64,000 nt of DNA, taken from the NCBI RefSeq assembly GCF_900112065.1, contig NZ_FOKE01000003.1, forward strand, positions 1-64,000, given 5' to 3'. This document shows, piece after piece, positions 35,868-44,912 of this stretch. How positions within the stretch are numbered: position 1 is the stretch's first letter; the number at the start of each line of letters is the position of its first letter. The stretch is from Cohnella sp. OV330 (GTDB lineage Bacteria; Bacillota; Bacilli; Paenibacillales; Paenibacillaceae). A program made the translations under genes and the position numbers. Under the pieces are notes generated by a model. The model searched no databases and was not told the origin of the DNA. It saw only the letters and a program-made list of their open reading frames with translations.

Positions 35868-36713
35868 TTGGATTATTTCGAGAACTTAACGGTGTGGGGC
35901 GCCGTCAAGGACGCCGCGGACATCCTCATCGTCAGCTATCTTATATACCGCATGATCCTGCTGGTGCGCGGCACGAAGGCCGTCCAGCTTCTTAAAGGCA
36001 TCCTGCTGCTCGTGCTCACTTGGGCGCTCAGCACGTGGCTGAACCTGTATACGCTCAAATGGGTGATGAACCAGCTGTTCCCTTTCGGGATCATGACGAT
36101 TCTGATCATTTTCCAGCCGGAGCTTCGCAGAGCGCTGGAGCAGCTCGGACGCGGCACGCTGTTCAGCCGTTCCTCCCTGGAGGAGCACGACATCAGCCAT
36201 CCGATCAACGAGGTCATTAAGGCCGTTCAATACCTCGCGAGGCGCAAGATCGGCGCACTGATCGTCTTCGAGCGGCGCACGGGACTCGGCGACTACATCG
36301 AGACCGGGATCAAGATGAAGTCCGCGATCAGCTCGGAGCTGCTCATTAATATTTTTATCCCCAACACGCCGCTGCACGACGGCGCCGTCATCGTGAGCGG
36401 CGGCGAGATCATGGCGGCGGGCTGCTATTTGCCGCTGTCGGAAAATCCGTTCATCTCGAAGGAGCTGGGCACACGACACCGCGCAGCCATCGGCATCAGC
36501 GAGGTATGCGACGCGATCTCGGTCGTCGTCTCCGAGGAGACGGGGCATGTATCGCTCGCTTTGAACGGACAGATCGTGCGGGACATCAAGGAAGAGTCGC
36601 TGATCTCCAAGCTGTTCGACGAGCTCCGCCAGACGAACGCGAAGAAGGCCAGGCGGAGCTGGAACGTCCCTTGGAAGTTCTGGCGGCGGAAAGGCGGTGA
36701 CGGCCATGGATAA
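35868..36713 (+). CDS. cdaA: Diadenylate cyclase CdaA
   Basis: 281 residues. Three N-terminal membrane helices (to about residue 85) precede the DisA_N cyclase domain. It makes c-di-AMP from two ATP. The DGA motif is at 171-173 (LHDGAVIVSGG) and the RHR motif at 203-205 (GTRHRAAIG). It sits in the conserved order cdaA-cdaR-glmM-glmS. The next gene starts inside its 3' end. Confidence 0.96.
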   Translation: MDYFENLTVWGAVKDAADILIVSYLIYRMILLVRGTKAVQLLKGILLLVLTWALSTWLNLYTLKWVMNQLFPFGIMTILIIFQPELRRALEQLGRGTLFSRSSLEEHDISHPINEVIKAVQYLARRKIGALIVFERRTGLGDYIETGIKMKSAISSELLINIFIPNTPLHDGAVIVSGGEIMAAGCYLPLSENPFISKELGTRHRAAIGISEVCDAISVVVSEETGHVSLALNGQIVRDIKEESLISKLFDELRQTNAKKARRSWNVPWKFWRRKGGDGHG

Positions 36714-38145
36714 GTGGCTCAGCCATCCGAACGCCGTACGGCTCATCTCGCTGGCCCTCGGCATTCTGCTGTGGGCGGTCGTTCACTTCAATCCGGATTC
36801 GACGCCGAACAACGTCGCTTCGCTCATCGAGACGCGCACGTTCACCGACGTGAAGGTTCAGGTACGCGGACTGGACGAGCAGAGCTACGTGCTGAAGAGC
36901 ATGGACCCGACGAAGGTCAAGCTCATCGTACGAGGCACGCCGAGCGACCTCCTGGCCGCGCGTTCGGACGGCGGGTATATCGTGGAGGCCGATCTGAGCA
37001 CAGTCAAGGCGGGCACGCATACGATAACGCTAAGAACGGATCTGCCCAGAAGCATTCAGACGATCCAGGTCGAGCCCGCGACCGTGACGGTCGAACTGGA
37101 GGAGCTGCAGACCAAGGAATTCGAGGTTCAAGTGACGCCGACGGGGACGCCGAAGGAAGGCTACAAGGCAGGCGCGCCCGTGCTGCGTCCGACGAACCGG
37201 GCGCATGTGACGCTGCCGGCCAGCGAGATGGATCGCGTCGACCATGTCGGCGGCTCGATCTCCATCGAAGGCGCGGACAAGACGCTCAAGGACAAGAGCG
37301 TGAAGCTCGTCGCGTACGACGGCTCCGGGCAGGAGATTCCGGGCGCAGAGGTCGATCCCGCCGTGCTCGAGGTCGAAGTGCCGATCACCAATCCGTTTAA
37401 GCAGGTGCCGATCCAGCTGAAGCTGATCGGTCAGTTGCCCGCGGGGCTGAGCGTCGCGAATCTCGCCCCGAGCGCGGAGCAGGCGACGATCTACGGACCG
37501 CAGACGGAGCTGGACAAGATCGACTCCATCGAAGCGGATCTGAACCTGTCCGAGGTGACCAAATCGGGCAAAGTCGACATCACGCTGAACAAATCCGACG
37601 CCATCACGGAGGTGTCGCCGGCTACGGTCACCGTCGACGTGCAGGTCGTGCTGACGCAGACGCGCACGATTCAAGGCTTGCCGATCACGATTAAGGGGCT
37701 GGGCAACGGCCTCAAGATGCAAATCATGAATCCGACGAGCGGCCAGGCGGACATTACGTTCAAGGGCGCGCCGGCGGTGCTCGACAAGCTGCAGCCGGGC
37801 GACGTGAGCGTCGAGGCCGACCTGAGCGGGCGCGGGCCCGGCACGTACACGATTCCGCTCAACGTGAATTCGCCGCGGTTCGTCGACCAGAGCGGCGGCA
37901 ACACCTCGATTGAAGTCGAGATCGCGAACATCGGCACGGAGCCTACGCCTACGCCGGGCTTACCGACATCGGACGAAGCCGCCTCGGGCAGCATCGACCC
38001 GGACGGCACCGAGCCGCCGGGTACGGAGGCGGAGGGAGCGGGCGGAAGCGCCGGCGGGTCGCCGACGCCAAGCCCGTCTCTGACGCCAACGCCGACACCA
38101 TCGTCATCATTATCGTCATCGCCATCGCCGACGGATGGCGCTTAG
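36706..38145 (+). CDS. cdaR: CdaR, YbbR-domain regulator of CdaA
   Basis: 479 residues: one N-terminal membrane helix (SLALGILLWAVVHF) followed by about four YbbR repeats outside the membrane, e.g. PATVTVELEELQTKEFEVQV and PATVTVDVQVVLTQTRTIQG. The C-terminal 60 residues are a Pro/Ser/Thr-rich tail (PTPSPSLTPTPTPSSS) that probably reaches into the wall. It modulates CdaA by contact. It overlaps cdaA by 8 nt; an in-frame GTG at 36697 is an alternative start. Confidence 0.93.
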   Translation: MDKWLSHPNAVRLISLALGILLWAVVHFNPDSTPNNVASLIETRTFTDVKVQVRGLDEQSYVLKSMDPTKVKLIVRGTPSDLLAARSDGGYIVEADLSTVKAGTHTITLRTDLPRSIQTIQVEPATVTVELEELQTKEFEVQVTPTGTPKEGYKAGAPVLRPTNRAHVTLPASEMDRVDHVGGSISIEGADKTLKDKSVKLVAYDGSGQEIPGAEVDPAVLEVEVPITNPFKQVPIQLKLIGQLPAGLSVANLAPSAEQATIYGPQTELDKIDSIEADLNLSEVTKSGKVDITLNKSDAITEVSPATVTVDVQVVLTQTRTIQGLPITIKGLGNGLKMQIMNPTSGQADITFKGAPAVLDKLQPGDVSVEADLSGRGPGTYTIPLNVNSPRFVDQSGGNTSIEVEIANIGTEPTPTPGLPTSDEAASGSIDPDGTEPPGTEAEGAGGSAGGSPTPSPSLTPTPTPSSSLSSSPSPTDGA

Positions 38146-38214
38146 ACAGCAACGGTCGAACGAACAGCATTCCGTCGGGCAGAATGAATTGGGGACGAAG
38201 GGGTCAAGAGGAGC

Positions 38215-39555
38215 ATGGGGAAGTATTTCGGAACGGACGGCGTTCGGGGCGTAGCCAACTTGGAGCTCACCGCCGAGCTTGCTTATAAGATCGGCCGCTG
38301 CGGCGGCTATGTACTGGCAGGTGGCGCGCAGCGCCCGAAGGTGATCATCGGTCTCGATACGCGCGTATCGGGCGCGATGCTGGAAAATGCATTGGCGGCA
38401 GGACTGCTGTCGATCGGCGCCGACGTCATCCGCCTCGGCGTCGTGAGCACGCCGGCGGTCGCGTATTTGACGCGCACGCTAGGCGCCGACGCGGGCGTCA
38501 TGATCTCTGCGTCGCACAATCCGGTGCAGGATAACGGCATTAAGTTTTTCGGCGGCGACGGCTTTAAGCTGCTCGACGAAAAGGAAGCGGAGATCGAGCG
38601 CCTGCTCGACGCCGAAGAAGATACGCTGCCGCGGCCGGTCGGCAAGGACCTGGGCACGGTGACGACGGATCTGGCGCTGAAGCGGATGTACGTCGATTAT
38701 TTGAAGCTGACGGTGAAGCATTCGTTCGCCGGCCTTAAGATCGTGCTGGACTGCGCGCACGGGGCGGCCTACGAGCTCGCGCCGACGATCTTCCGGGAGC
38801 TGGGCGCGGAGGTCGTCACGATCGGCGCGGAGCCTAACGGCTTGAACATCAACGAGGGCGTCGGATCGACGCATCCGGAGAAGCTGGCGGCTAAAGTGCG
38901 GGAGCTGGGCGCCGATCTGGGCCTGGCGTTCGACGGCGACGCGGATCGGCTCATCGCGATCGACGAGAGCGGGGAAGAGGTCGACGGCGATTATATCCTG
39001 CTTATCTGCGGCGAAGCGATGCGTGGCCGAGGCAAGCTGAAGCACGACACGGTCGTGACGACGGTCATGGCGAACATCGGCTTCTTCAAAGCCGCCGACA
39101 AGCTTGGCCTGACGACGGCGAAGACGGCCGTCGGCGACCGTTACGTGATGGAAGAGATGGTCCGCGGCGGCTTTAACCTTGGCGGAGAACAGTCCGGCCA
39201 CGTGATTTTCCTCGATCATAATACGACGGGAGACGGCATCCTGACGGGGCTGCAGCTCGTCGACACGATCGTCGCCTCCGGCAAGAAGCTCGGCGAGCTC
39301 AAGCAGGTCATGCGCAAATATCCGCAGGTGCTCGTCAACGTCCGCGTGGCGGATAAGTCGAAGTACGAAGGCAATGCGGCGATCGCGGACGCCGTCGCTA
39401 CGGCGGAGTCGGCGCTTGGCGACAACGGTCGCATCCTCGTGCGGCCATCGGGCACGGAGTCGCTCATCCGCGTCATGGCGGAGGGGCCGGACAAGGCGGA
39501 GATCGAAGGCCATGTCGACGCGATCGCCGACGTGATTCGCGCGGAGCTCGTCTAA
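38215..39555 (+). CDS. glmM: Phosphoglucosamine mutase GlmM
   Basis: 446 residues. It converts glucosamine-6-phosphate to glucosamine-1-phosphate for peptidoglycan synthesis. The phosphoserine loop is [12 protein letters not shown] with S100. The metal loop is [12 protein letters not shown], and EQSGHVIF and [12 protein letters not shown] are the sugar- and phosphate-binding signatures. It also inhibits CdaA in relatives, which suits its place in the cdaA operon. Confidence 0.97.
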   Translation: MGKYFGTDGVRGVANLELTAELAYKIGRCGGYVLAGGAQRPKVIIGLDTRVSGAMLENALAAGLLSIGADVIRLGVVSTPAVAYLTRTLGADAGVMISASHNPVQDNGIKFFGGDGFKLLDEKEAEIERLLDAEEDTLPRPVGKDLGTVTTDLALKRMYVDYLKLTVKHSFAGLKIVLDCAHGAAYELAPTIFRELGAEVVTIGAEPNGLNINEGVGSTHPEKLAAKVRELGADLGLAFDGDADRLIAIDESGEEVDGDYILLICGEAMRGRGKLKHDTVVTTVMANIGFFKAADKLGLTTAKTAVGDRYVMEEMVRGGFNLGGEQSGHVIFLDHNTTGDGILTGLQLVDTIVASGKKLGELKQVMRKYPQVLVNVRVADKSKYEGNAAIADAVATAESALGDNGRILVRPSGTESLIRVMAEGPDKAEIEGHVDAIADVIRAELV

Positions 39556-39648
39556 TTGACAGCATGCTGGCGCGCCCGGTGTCGACGATGCCGGGCGATG
39601 TCATTTCCTGGGCAATACCGTCATTTGGCGGAAAGTCGCGAATAAAGG

Positions 39649-39677
39649 TTGCGCAGTCATTTCAAAACGAATATGAT
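39649..39677 (+). promoter_or_regulatory. Promoter of the glmS ribozyme-glmS transcript
   Basis: TTGCGC (39649-39654), 17-nt spacer, TATGAT (39672-39677). It lies about 95 nt before the ribozyme cleavage site. The -35 is a moderate match. Confidence 0.55.
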
Positions 39678-39772
39678 GGGTTAGATTGTCGGCGCGAGCC
39701 GCGGGTAATGAAAAGAGAACGGATACGCCATTCAAGAAGGAAAGGTAGGGTTGAGGTCGCATAAGCATCATA

Positions 39773-39945
39773 AGCGCCAGAACTTGCCGCCGGCGCGCGG
39801 CGAGTTGACGAGGTGGAGGTGTTCGGATGATCGGCGGGGACCTCCCGGCCCAATCGGGGCCGTCAGCCGGAAGACAAATCGCTCAGGGCAACCGGGCGCA
39901 CAATACGCCGGCACGATAAGAAAGACGAATCGGAATCATACTATA
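39773..39945 (+). ncRNA. glmS ribozyme (glucosamine-6-phosphate activated)
   Basis: The cleavage site A/GCGCC falls at 39773/39774, followed by CAGAACTTG. The core GTTGACGAGGTGGAGGT, then CGGATGATCGGCGGGGACCT, CCCGGCC and CAGGGCAACCGGG are the conserved P2-P4 blocks. Glucosamine-6-phosphate as cofactor triggers self-cleavage, and the mRNA with a 5'-OH is then degraded, so GlmS is kept in check. The 3' end is approximate. Between it and glmS there is a spacer of about 230 nt with no recognised gene. Confidence 0.93.
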
Positions 39946-40178
39946 GCGGAATGTCCGGCGAACCGGAGCACGGGGACCTCGACATGTCGTGGATATCGGG
40001 TAATGCTTATCCTGCGCAAGGCTGCGGCCGGCGGGACGCCTGCGTGGCGTTCGGGCCTGACTTGGCTAGAAGGATATGCATGCATACCCCTGGTTGTCTG
40101 CGGTCTGCTATAGGCATGCGGCAGCCTGACCGGCTCCGGCGCGTCCAGGGACGTTGACCGAAGCGGAGGCATATATCA

Positions 40179-42011
40179 ATGTGCGGAATTGTCGGATATA
40201 TCGGATTTAGAGAGTCTCAGCCCATTTTGATCGAAGGGCTCAAGAAGCTGGAATACCGCGGGTACGACTCGGCGGGCATCGCCGTGCATACGGAACGCGG
40301 CCTTGAAGTGACCAAGGCGGTAGGGCGTCTGGTCAACTTGGAAAATCGGCTGACAGGCGAGCCGCTGTGCGGCACCATCGGCATTGGGCACACGCGCTGG
40401 GCGACGCACGGCAAGCCGTCGGATGCCAACTCGCATCCGCATACGGACAACTCGCTCAAGTTCTCGGTCGTGCACAACGGCATTATCGAAAATTACTTGG
40501 AGCTGAAGGAAGAGCTCATGCTCGCGGGTCACCGCTTCCTGTCCGAGACGGATACGGAGGTCATCTCGCACCTGATCGCCGTCGAATACGAAGGCGACAT
40601 CGTGAAGGCCGTGCAAAAGGCCGTCCGCAAGATGCGCGGCGCGTTTGCGCTGGGCGTGCTGACCGAGCACGAGCCGGACCGGCTGATCGCCGTGCGCTAT
40701 GCGAGCCCGCTCATCATCGGCGTCGGCGAAGGCGAGAAGTTCATCGCTTCGGATATTCCGGCGATCCTCGAATATACGCGAGACATCTATATCCTCGAGG
40801 ACGGCGAGATGGCGGTGCTGACGCGCGACGGCGTGGAGCTGCTGACGGTCGAAGGAAATCCGGTCGCGAAGGAAGTCTTCCGCGTGAACTGGGATCTGAT
40901 GACCGCTGAAAAGGGCGGATACGATCACTTCATGCTGAAGGAGATCTACGAGCAGCCGCGCGCGTACCGCGACACGATGCGCGGACGCATCAGCGAGGAC
41001 GGACGCTCGGTCGTCCTGCCCGAGCTGTCGATCACGCCCGAGCAGCTGCGCGCGGTGAGCCGCGTGCACATCGTCGCCTGCGGTACCGCGATGCATGCCG
41101 GCATGGTCGGCAAGACGGTCATCGAGCGCCTGGCGCGCATTCCCGTTGAGGTCGACGTGGCGTCCGAGTATCGCTACCGTTCGCCGATCATCACGAAGGA
41201 TACGCTGGTCATCGTCGTGAGCCAATCCGGCGAGACGGCCGACACGCTGGCCGCGCTGCGCGAAGCCAAGCGCTGCGGCGCCCGCGTGCTGGCGATCACG
41301 AATGTCGTCGGCAGCTCGGTCGCGCGCGAAGCGGATGACGTCATCATCACGCTGGCAGGTCCGGAGATTGCCGTCGCATCGACCAAGGCGTATTCGACGA
41401 TGCTGATCGCCTTCTTCCTGCTCGGACTGTATATGGCGCAGACGCTGGGCACGCAGGATGAGGCAGAGATCGCGCACGTCCTGGCGGCGATGGACTCGCT
41501 TCCGGAGCAGGTCGAGCGTATCCTCGCCCAGGCCGACACGGTCAAGGGCATCGCGGAATCGATCGCGAAGTCGAGCAGCCTGTTCTTCATCGGCCGCGGC
41601 ATCGACTACGCCGTCGCGCTCGAAGGCTCGCTCAAGCTGAAGGAAATCTCGTATATTCACTCCGAAGCGTATGCCGCCGGCGAACTCAAGCACGGCACGC
41701 TGGCGCTGATCGAGGACGGCGTGCCCGTCATCGCGCTGCTCACGCAGGAGGACCTGTTCGAGAAGACCGTTAGCAACATTAAGGAAGTGAAGGCGCGCGG
41801 CGCCGAAGTGCTCGGCCTCGTCAACGAAGGCCACGAAGAGGAGTCGGCGAAGTCGGTCGACCGCCAATTCGCCATCCCGCGCACGCTGCCGCTGCTCACG
41901 CCGGCGCTGTCGGTCATCCCGCTGCAGCTGCTGTCTTACTACGCTTCGCTGGCGCTGGGCCATGACGTCGACAAGCCGCGGAATTTGGCGAAGAGCGTGA
42001 CGGTGGAGTAA
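40179..42011 (+). CDS. glmS: Glutamine--fructose-6-phosphate aminotransferase GlmS
   Basis: 610 residues. The N-terminal nucleophile amidotransferase domain starts MCGIVGYIG with catalytic Cys at position 2, and contains THGKPSDANSHPH. Two SIS isomerase domains follow (VACGTAMHAGMVGKTVIE; SQSGETADTLAAL), and the C-terminus ends in DKPRNLAKSVTVE. It makes glucosamine-6-phosphate from fructose-6-phosphate and glutamine, and its mRNA carries the ribozyme upstream. GGAGG lies about 9 nt before the ATG. Confidence 0.97.
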   Translation: MCGIVGYIGFRESQPILIEGLKKLEYRGYDSAGIAVHTERGLEVTKAVGRLVNLENRLTGEPLCGTIGIGHTRWATHGKPSDANSHPHTDNSLKFSVVHNGIIENYLELKEELMLAGHRFLSETDTEVISHLIAVEYEGDIVKAVQKAVRKMRGAFALGVLTEHEPDRLIAVRYASPLIIGVGEGEKFIASDIPAILEYTRDIYILEDGEMAVLTRDGVELLTVEGNPVAKEVFRVNWDLMTAEKGGYDHFMLKEIYEQPRAYRDTMRGRISEDGRSVVLPELSITPEQLRAVSRVHIVACGTAMHAGMVGKTVIERLARIPVEVDVASEYRYRSPIITKDTLVIVVSQSGETADTLAALREAKRCGARVLAITNVVGSSVAREADDVIITLAGPEIAVASTKAYSTMLIAFFLLGLYMAQTLGTQDEAEIAHVLAAMDSLPEQVERILAQADTVKGIAESIAKSSSLFFIGRGIDYAVALEGSLKLKEISYIHSEAYAAGELKHGTLALIEDGVPVIALLTQEDLFEKTVSNIKEVKARGAEVLGLVNEGHEEESAKSVDRQFAIPRTLPLLTPALSVIPLQLLSYYASLALGHDVDKPRNLAKSVTVE

Positions 42012-42090
42012 ATGCAAGAGAAGTAAGCTATATATTGTCAGAAGAAAACGTACAAAATGCTAAACTAACGGAAAACATTAGTTTAAAAAA

Positions 42091-42132
42091 ACAAACCGGC
42101 AGCAGATCAGAGATCCGCTGCCGGTTTGTTGT
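42091..42132 (+). terminator. Terminator of glmS
   Basis: ACAAACCGGCAGC pairs with GCTGCCGGTTTGT around GATC-AGA-GATC; the tail TTGTTG is only partly U-rich. A strong hairpin about 80 nt after the stop. Confidence 0.8.
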
Positions 42133-42191
42133 TGAAGTAAAGGGAGATTATTTAGCTATGGTGGTAAGGATAACGACGGTTACCATGGTTA

Positions 42192-42720
42192 GGCGGCATT
42201 CTGCTGCTCATTCTTGCCGTCGGACTGGCTGGATTCTCGGCGTGGCGGTTCGTACAAGCCTTCGCGGATCCGGACGGTAATCACCTATCATGCAGCGAAA
42301 ACGATCTTGGGCGCCCAGTCGTCTTCGGAAAACAGCGAACAAACGGTGACAGCCGTACTTCTGCAGCAGCCGCTTGGTGCTTCATTAATTGCTGCAGCCG
42401 GACTCGGCTTCGCTATATACGGGATTATTGAGCTCGTCAAAGCGACACGCAACTCCTTCATGGATCCATTCAAATTGAATGAAATATTACGTGCTATGTA
42501 TCGATATCTTGTGGTTACGGCTAAGTTCGGTCTGTTTGCCAGAGTAGTCGTATTCGGTCTAATCGGTTATTTTCTCGTACGCACCGCCGTTTTCTCCGAT
42601 CCTGAAGAAACGAAAGGTTTGGACGACGCGCTCGCGAGCTTGCACTGCAGCCGCACGGCCGCTGGTTGCTCGGCACAGCGGCGCTCGGGTTCGTAGCATA
42701 CGTTAAAAAAGGTGATCGGT
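42192..42720 (+). pseudogene. Frameshifted DUF1206 membrane protein relic
   Basis: Three frames each give part of one DUF1206 protein. At 42192 the piece GILLLILAVGLAGFSAWRFV is followed by QAFADPDG. From about 42340 to 42630 comes QQPLGASLIAAAGLGFAIYG and ARVVVFGLIGYFLVRTAVFS. From 42645 LQPHGRWLLGTAALGFVAY is in yet another frame. Whole family members are about 270 residues with three repeats of two helices. No start codon with a ribosome site is seen, and at least two frame changes are needed. A decayed gene is the simplest reading; sequencing errors are less likely given clean neighbours. Confidence 0.7.
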
Positions 42721-42808
42721 GGCCGAACAACGGAGTATTCGAATTTATCAGGTAATTGGATGAGGACGTGCTTTTTTATGCTCATTTTTTTTTCTAGTTG
42801 GTTTTATC

Positions 42809-42970
42809 ATGGTAACTGTGATACTCATTTTGATCTTGCATAAGTTGATTGAGAAGTTTCTGAAACCCCGCAAACTGTATACTTGGATTCTTTCAGGTGC
42901 GATCGTATCCATTATTATGTATCTTTGGATGACAAGCTCGTTGAAGAATTTGCTAACCCCTATGCCATGA
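42809..42970 (+). CDS. Possible 53-residue membrane peptide
   Basis: A short frame MVTVILILILHKLIEKFL continuing through a second hydrophobic stretch (WILSGAIVSIIMYLW) to a TGA at 42968. No ribosome binding site is visible and it lies next to decayed sequence, so it may be a remnant. No family recognised. Confidence 0.25.
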   Translation: MVTVILILILHKLIEKFLKPRKLYTWILSGAIVSIIMYLWMTSSLKNLLTPMP

Positions 42971-43023
42971 GACGATAGTAGAATGAACACGGCGGTAGCT
43001 GGCCATCTGATCGGCTGCCATTA

Positions 43024-43072
43024 AAAGTCGCGATAGTCGCGGCTTTTTTGTTTTATGGGATCAAGTTCTTGA
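43024..43072 (+). repeat. Terminator-containing repeat, copy 1
   Basis: AAAGTCGC-GATAGTC-GCGGCTTTTTT followed by GTTTTATGGGATCAAGTTCTTG. The 41 bases 43031-43071 match 44720-44760 with about two differences. The two copies flank the merR-AKR pair. Confidence 0.8.
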
Positions 43073-43165
43073 ATGACGTTGATTGCGCAACGATCCCGCA
43101 CCTTTGGATCCGCTGGCCAGCATTGCACCGAATTACACTACAACGCAATTGTTTCAAAATTACAT

Positions 43166-43196
43166 TTGCCTTAAAGTGTACTTTAAGGCTTAAGCT
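43166..43196 (+). promoter_or_regulatory. MerR-type promoter with palindromic operator
   Basis: TTGCCT (43166-43171) and TAAGCT (43191-43196) are separated by 19 nt. The spacer carries the palindrome CCTTAAAG-TGTA-CTTTAAGG (43169-43188). An over-long spacer with a dyad between the boxes is the hallmark of MerR-activated promoters, so the operon is probably autoregulated. Confidence 0.8.
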
Positions 43197-43240
43197 AAAA
43201 AAGACCTAGTCGGCCTTTCTAAAAAGGAGGGAGTATCCAT

Positions 43241-43672
43241 ATGTCATATACAATTAAAGAGGCATCGGAGCGGCTTGGTTGCCCTGCACATACGATTCGG
43301 TTCTACGAGAAGGAGGGATTACTTCCTTTCATTAAGCGAGATATACACGGGAATCGTATATTCGAGCAGGATCACTTGGATTGGATACGGTTAATGACGT
43401 GCTTCCGAGCCACAGGAATGAAAATTTCCTTGATGAAGCAGATGGTTAACCTCGCATTAGACGGCGATGCCACGATTCCAAAGAGAAAAGCGATCTTAAA
43501 CCAGTACAAGGAAGAATTGTTCCGCCGCCAGAATGAACTGGCTGAAGCCCTTGATGCCGTCAATAACAAGCTTGCCATCTACGAAGATATTGAGGGAGGA
43601 AGGCTTCCCTCCGAGAGCAGATTGCTGAAACAACTGGAAGACCGACATAACCAACCAATTAAACGAGAATGA
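43241..43672 (+). CDS. MerR-family transcriptional regulator
   Basis: 143 residues. The N-terminal MerR helix-turn-helix is [26 protein letters not shown], cut here as [20 protein letters not shown], followed by a wing and a coiled coil at about 80-120. There is no conserved metal-binding cysteine set; the nearest relatives are the AdhR-type redox or aldehyde sensors. It lies directly behind a 19-bp-spacer promoter and overlaps the start region of the aldo-keto reductase gene. GC content is lower than in most neighbours. Confidence 0.88.
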   Translation: MSYTIKEASERLGCPAHTIRFYEKEGLLPFIKRDIHGNRIFEQDHLDWIRLMTCFRATGMKISLMKQMVNLALDGDATIPKRKAILNQYKEELFRRQNELAEALDAVNNKLAIYEDIEGGRLPSESRLLKQLEDRHNQPIKRE

Positions 43673-43683
43673 GGGATATAGGA

Positions 43684-44655
43684 ATGAATCAAAGAGCATT
43701 GGGCAATAGCGACATTATCTTATCTGCGATTGGTCTTGGCATCATGGGCATGTCTCCGGGAATGTATGGCGAGACAAACGATGAACTTTCTATAAAGACG
43801 ATTCATCGCGCTTTGGATTTAGGCGTCACGTTGTTCGATACAGCCGACGTTTACGGAAACGGTCACAACGAAGAGTTGCTTGGAAATGCAATCCAGGGAC
43901 GTCGAGAGCAAGCTGTTATTGCGACCAAGTTCTCATACACCCCCAATTACGAGAGCCTCAGTGGCCATCCCGAGTACGTTAAGAGGGCAGTTGAGGATAG
44001 CCTGCGTCGCTTGAAGACAGATTACATCGATCTGTATTACCAGCACCGAGTCGATCCTCAAATTCCGATCGAAGAGACTGTCGGGGCAATGGCCGACCTG
44101 ATCAAAGCGGGAAAAGTGCGGGCTCTTGGTCTGTCCGAAGCTTCTGCTTCCACCATTCGCCGGGCCCATGCCGTGCATCCAATTTCCGCACTGGAGAGCG
44201 AATACTCGTTATGGAGCCGTGACATCGAAGATGAGATTCTTCCTGCCGCAAAAGAGTTAGGGATCACTCATGTTGCATACAGTCCGCTCAGCAGAGGCTT
44301 TATCTCCGGCGAACTTCGTACGTTCGAGGATTTGGCTGCCGAAGATCTTCGCAGATGGATGCCTCGGTTCCAGGGAGAGAACTTCCGCAAGAATATAGCG
44401 ATCGTCGATAAGATCAAGGAGATCGCAATAGAGAAAAACTGTTCGCCATCTCAATTGGCCATCGCCTGGACGATCGCCAAAGGAGCGCTGCCGATTCCAG
44501 GTACAAAGCGAATCAAGTATTTGGAGGAAAACGTCGCTGCTGTGGATATTGTCCTCTCGAAAGAAGATCTTCTGCGCGTCGAGAGTGTAAGTCCTAAGAA
44601 CGTTGCCCAAGGCACTCGATACATGGAAGAACAAATGACGTTGCTTGATGGTTAA
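43684..44655 (+). CDS. Aldo-keto reductase
   Basis: 323 residues, AKR superfamily TIM barrel. The catalytic Asp and Tyr lie in [18 protein letters not shown] and the catalytic His in [22 protein letters not shown] and [15 protein letters not shown] are the NADPH-binding signatures of the AKR13 (YakC/plant auxin-induced) type. It probably reduces reactive aldehydes. The ATG at 43684 follows GAGGG; an in-frame ATG at 43669 overlaps the merR stop. Confidence 0.93.
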   Translation: MNQRALGNSDIILSAIGLGIMGMSPGMYGETNDELSIKTIHRALDLGVTLFDTADVYGNGHNEELLGNAIQGRREQAVIATKFSYTPNYESLSGHPEYVKRAVEDSLRRLKTDYIDLYYQHRVDPQIPIEETVGAMADLIKAGKVRALGLSEASASTIRRAHAVHPISALESEYSLWSRDIEDEILPAAKELGITHVAYSPLSRGFISGELRTFEDLAAEDLRRWMPRFQGENFRKNIAIVDKIKEIAIEKNCSPSQLAIAWTIAKGALPIPGTKRIKYLEENVAAVDIVLSKEDLLRVESVSPKNVAQGTRYMEEQMTLLDG

Positions 44656-44711
44656 GTTTTAATTTAGTGGTCCACGTTATTTATGTCGGAAGTCAAAAAC
44701 ATTGGCCAATT

Positions 44712-44760
44712 CAAAGCCGCAATAGTCGCGGCTTTTTCGTTTTATGGGATCAAGTTCTTG
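44712..44760 (+). repeat. Terminator-containing repeat, copy 2
   Basis: AAAGCCGC-AATAGTC-GCGGCTTTTT then CGTTTTATGGGATCAAGTTCTTG. It acts as the terminator of the aldo-keto reductase unit and repeats the sequence at 43024-43072. Confidence 0.85.
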
Positions 44761-44791
44761 TCATTGGCCGATGTCAAGAACTTGATCCCAT
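44744..44791. repeat. Perfect 17-bp inverted repeat
   Basis: ATGGGATCAAGTTCTTG (44744-44760) and CAAGAACTTGATCCCAT (44775-44791) with a 14-nt loop. The left arm is shared with the repeat at 43056-43072. The rest of 44792-44912 shows no gene. Confidence 0.85.
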
Positions 44792-44912
44792 TCCCGATGA
44801 GTGTCACTAACTTGGGAGTCAATAAATCCCACGGGTACCATCAGTGCAAGGATAAAGTATGTCAAAAAACACTTCACAAGGAATGCTTAGCGAATATGAA
44901 AGTAATAAGTGC

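Noticed and set aside
42140..42213. Start of an intact DUF1206 gene at the ATG near 42159
   Set aside because: That frame gives MVVRITTVTMVRRHS, unlike the family, and the family sequence resumes in another frame.
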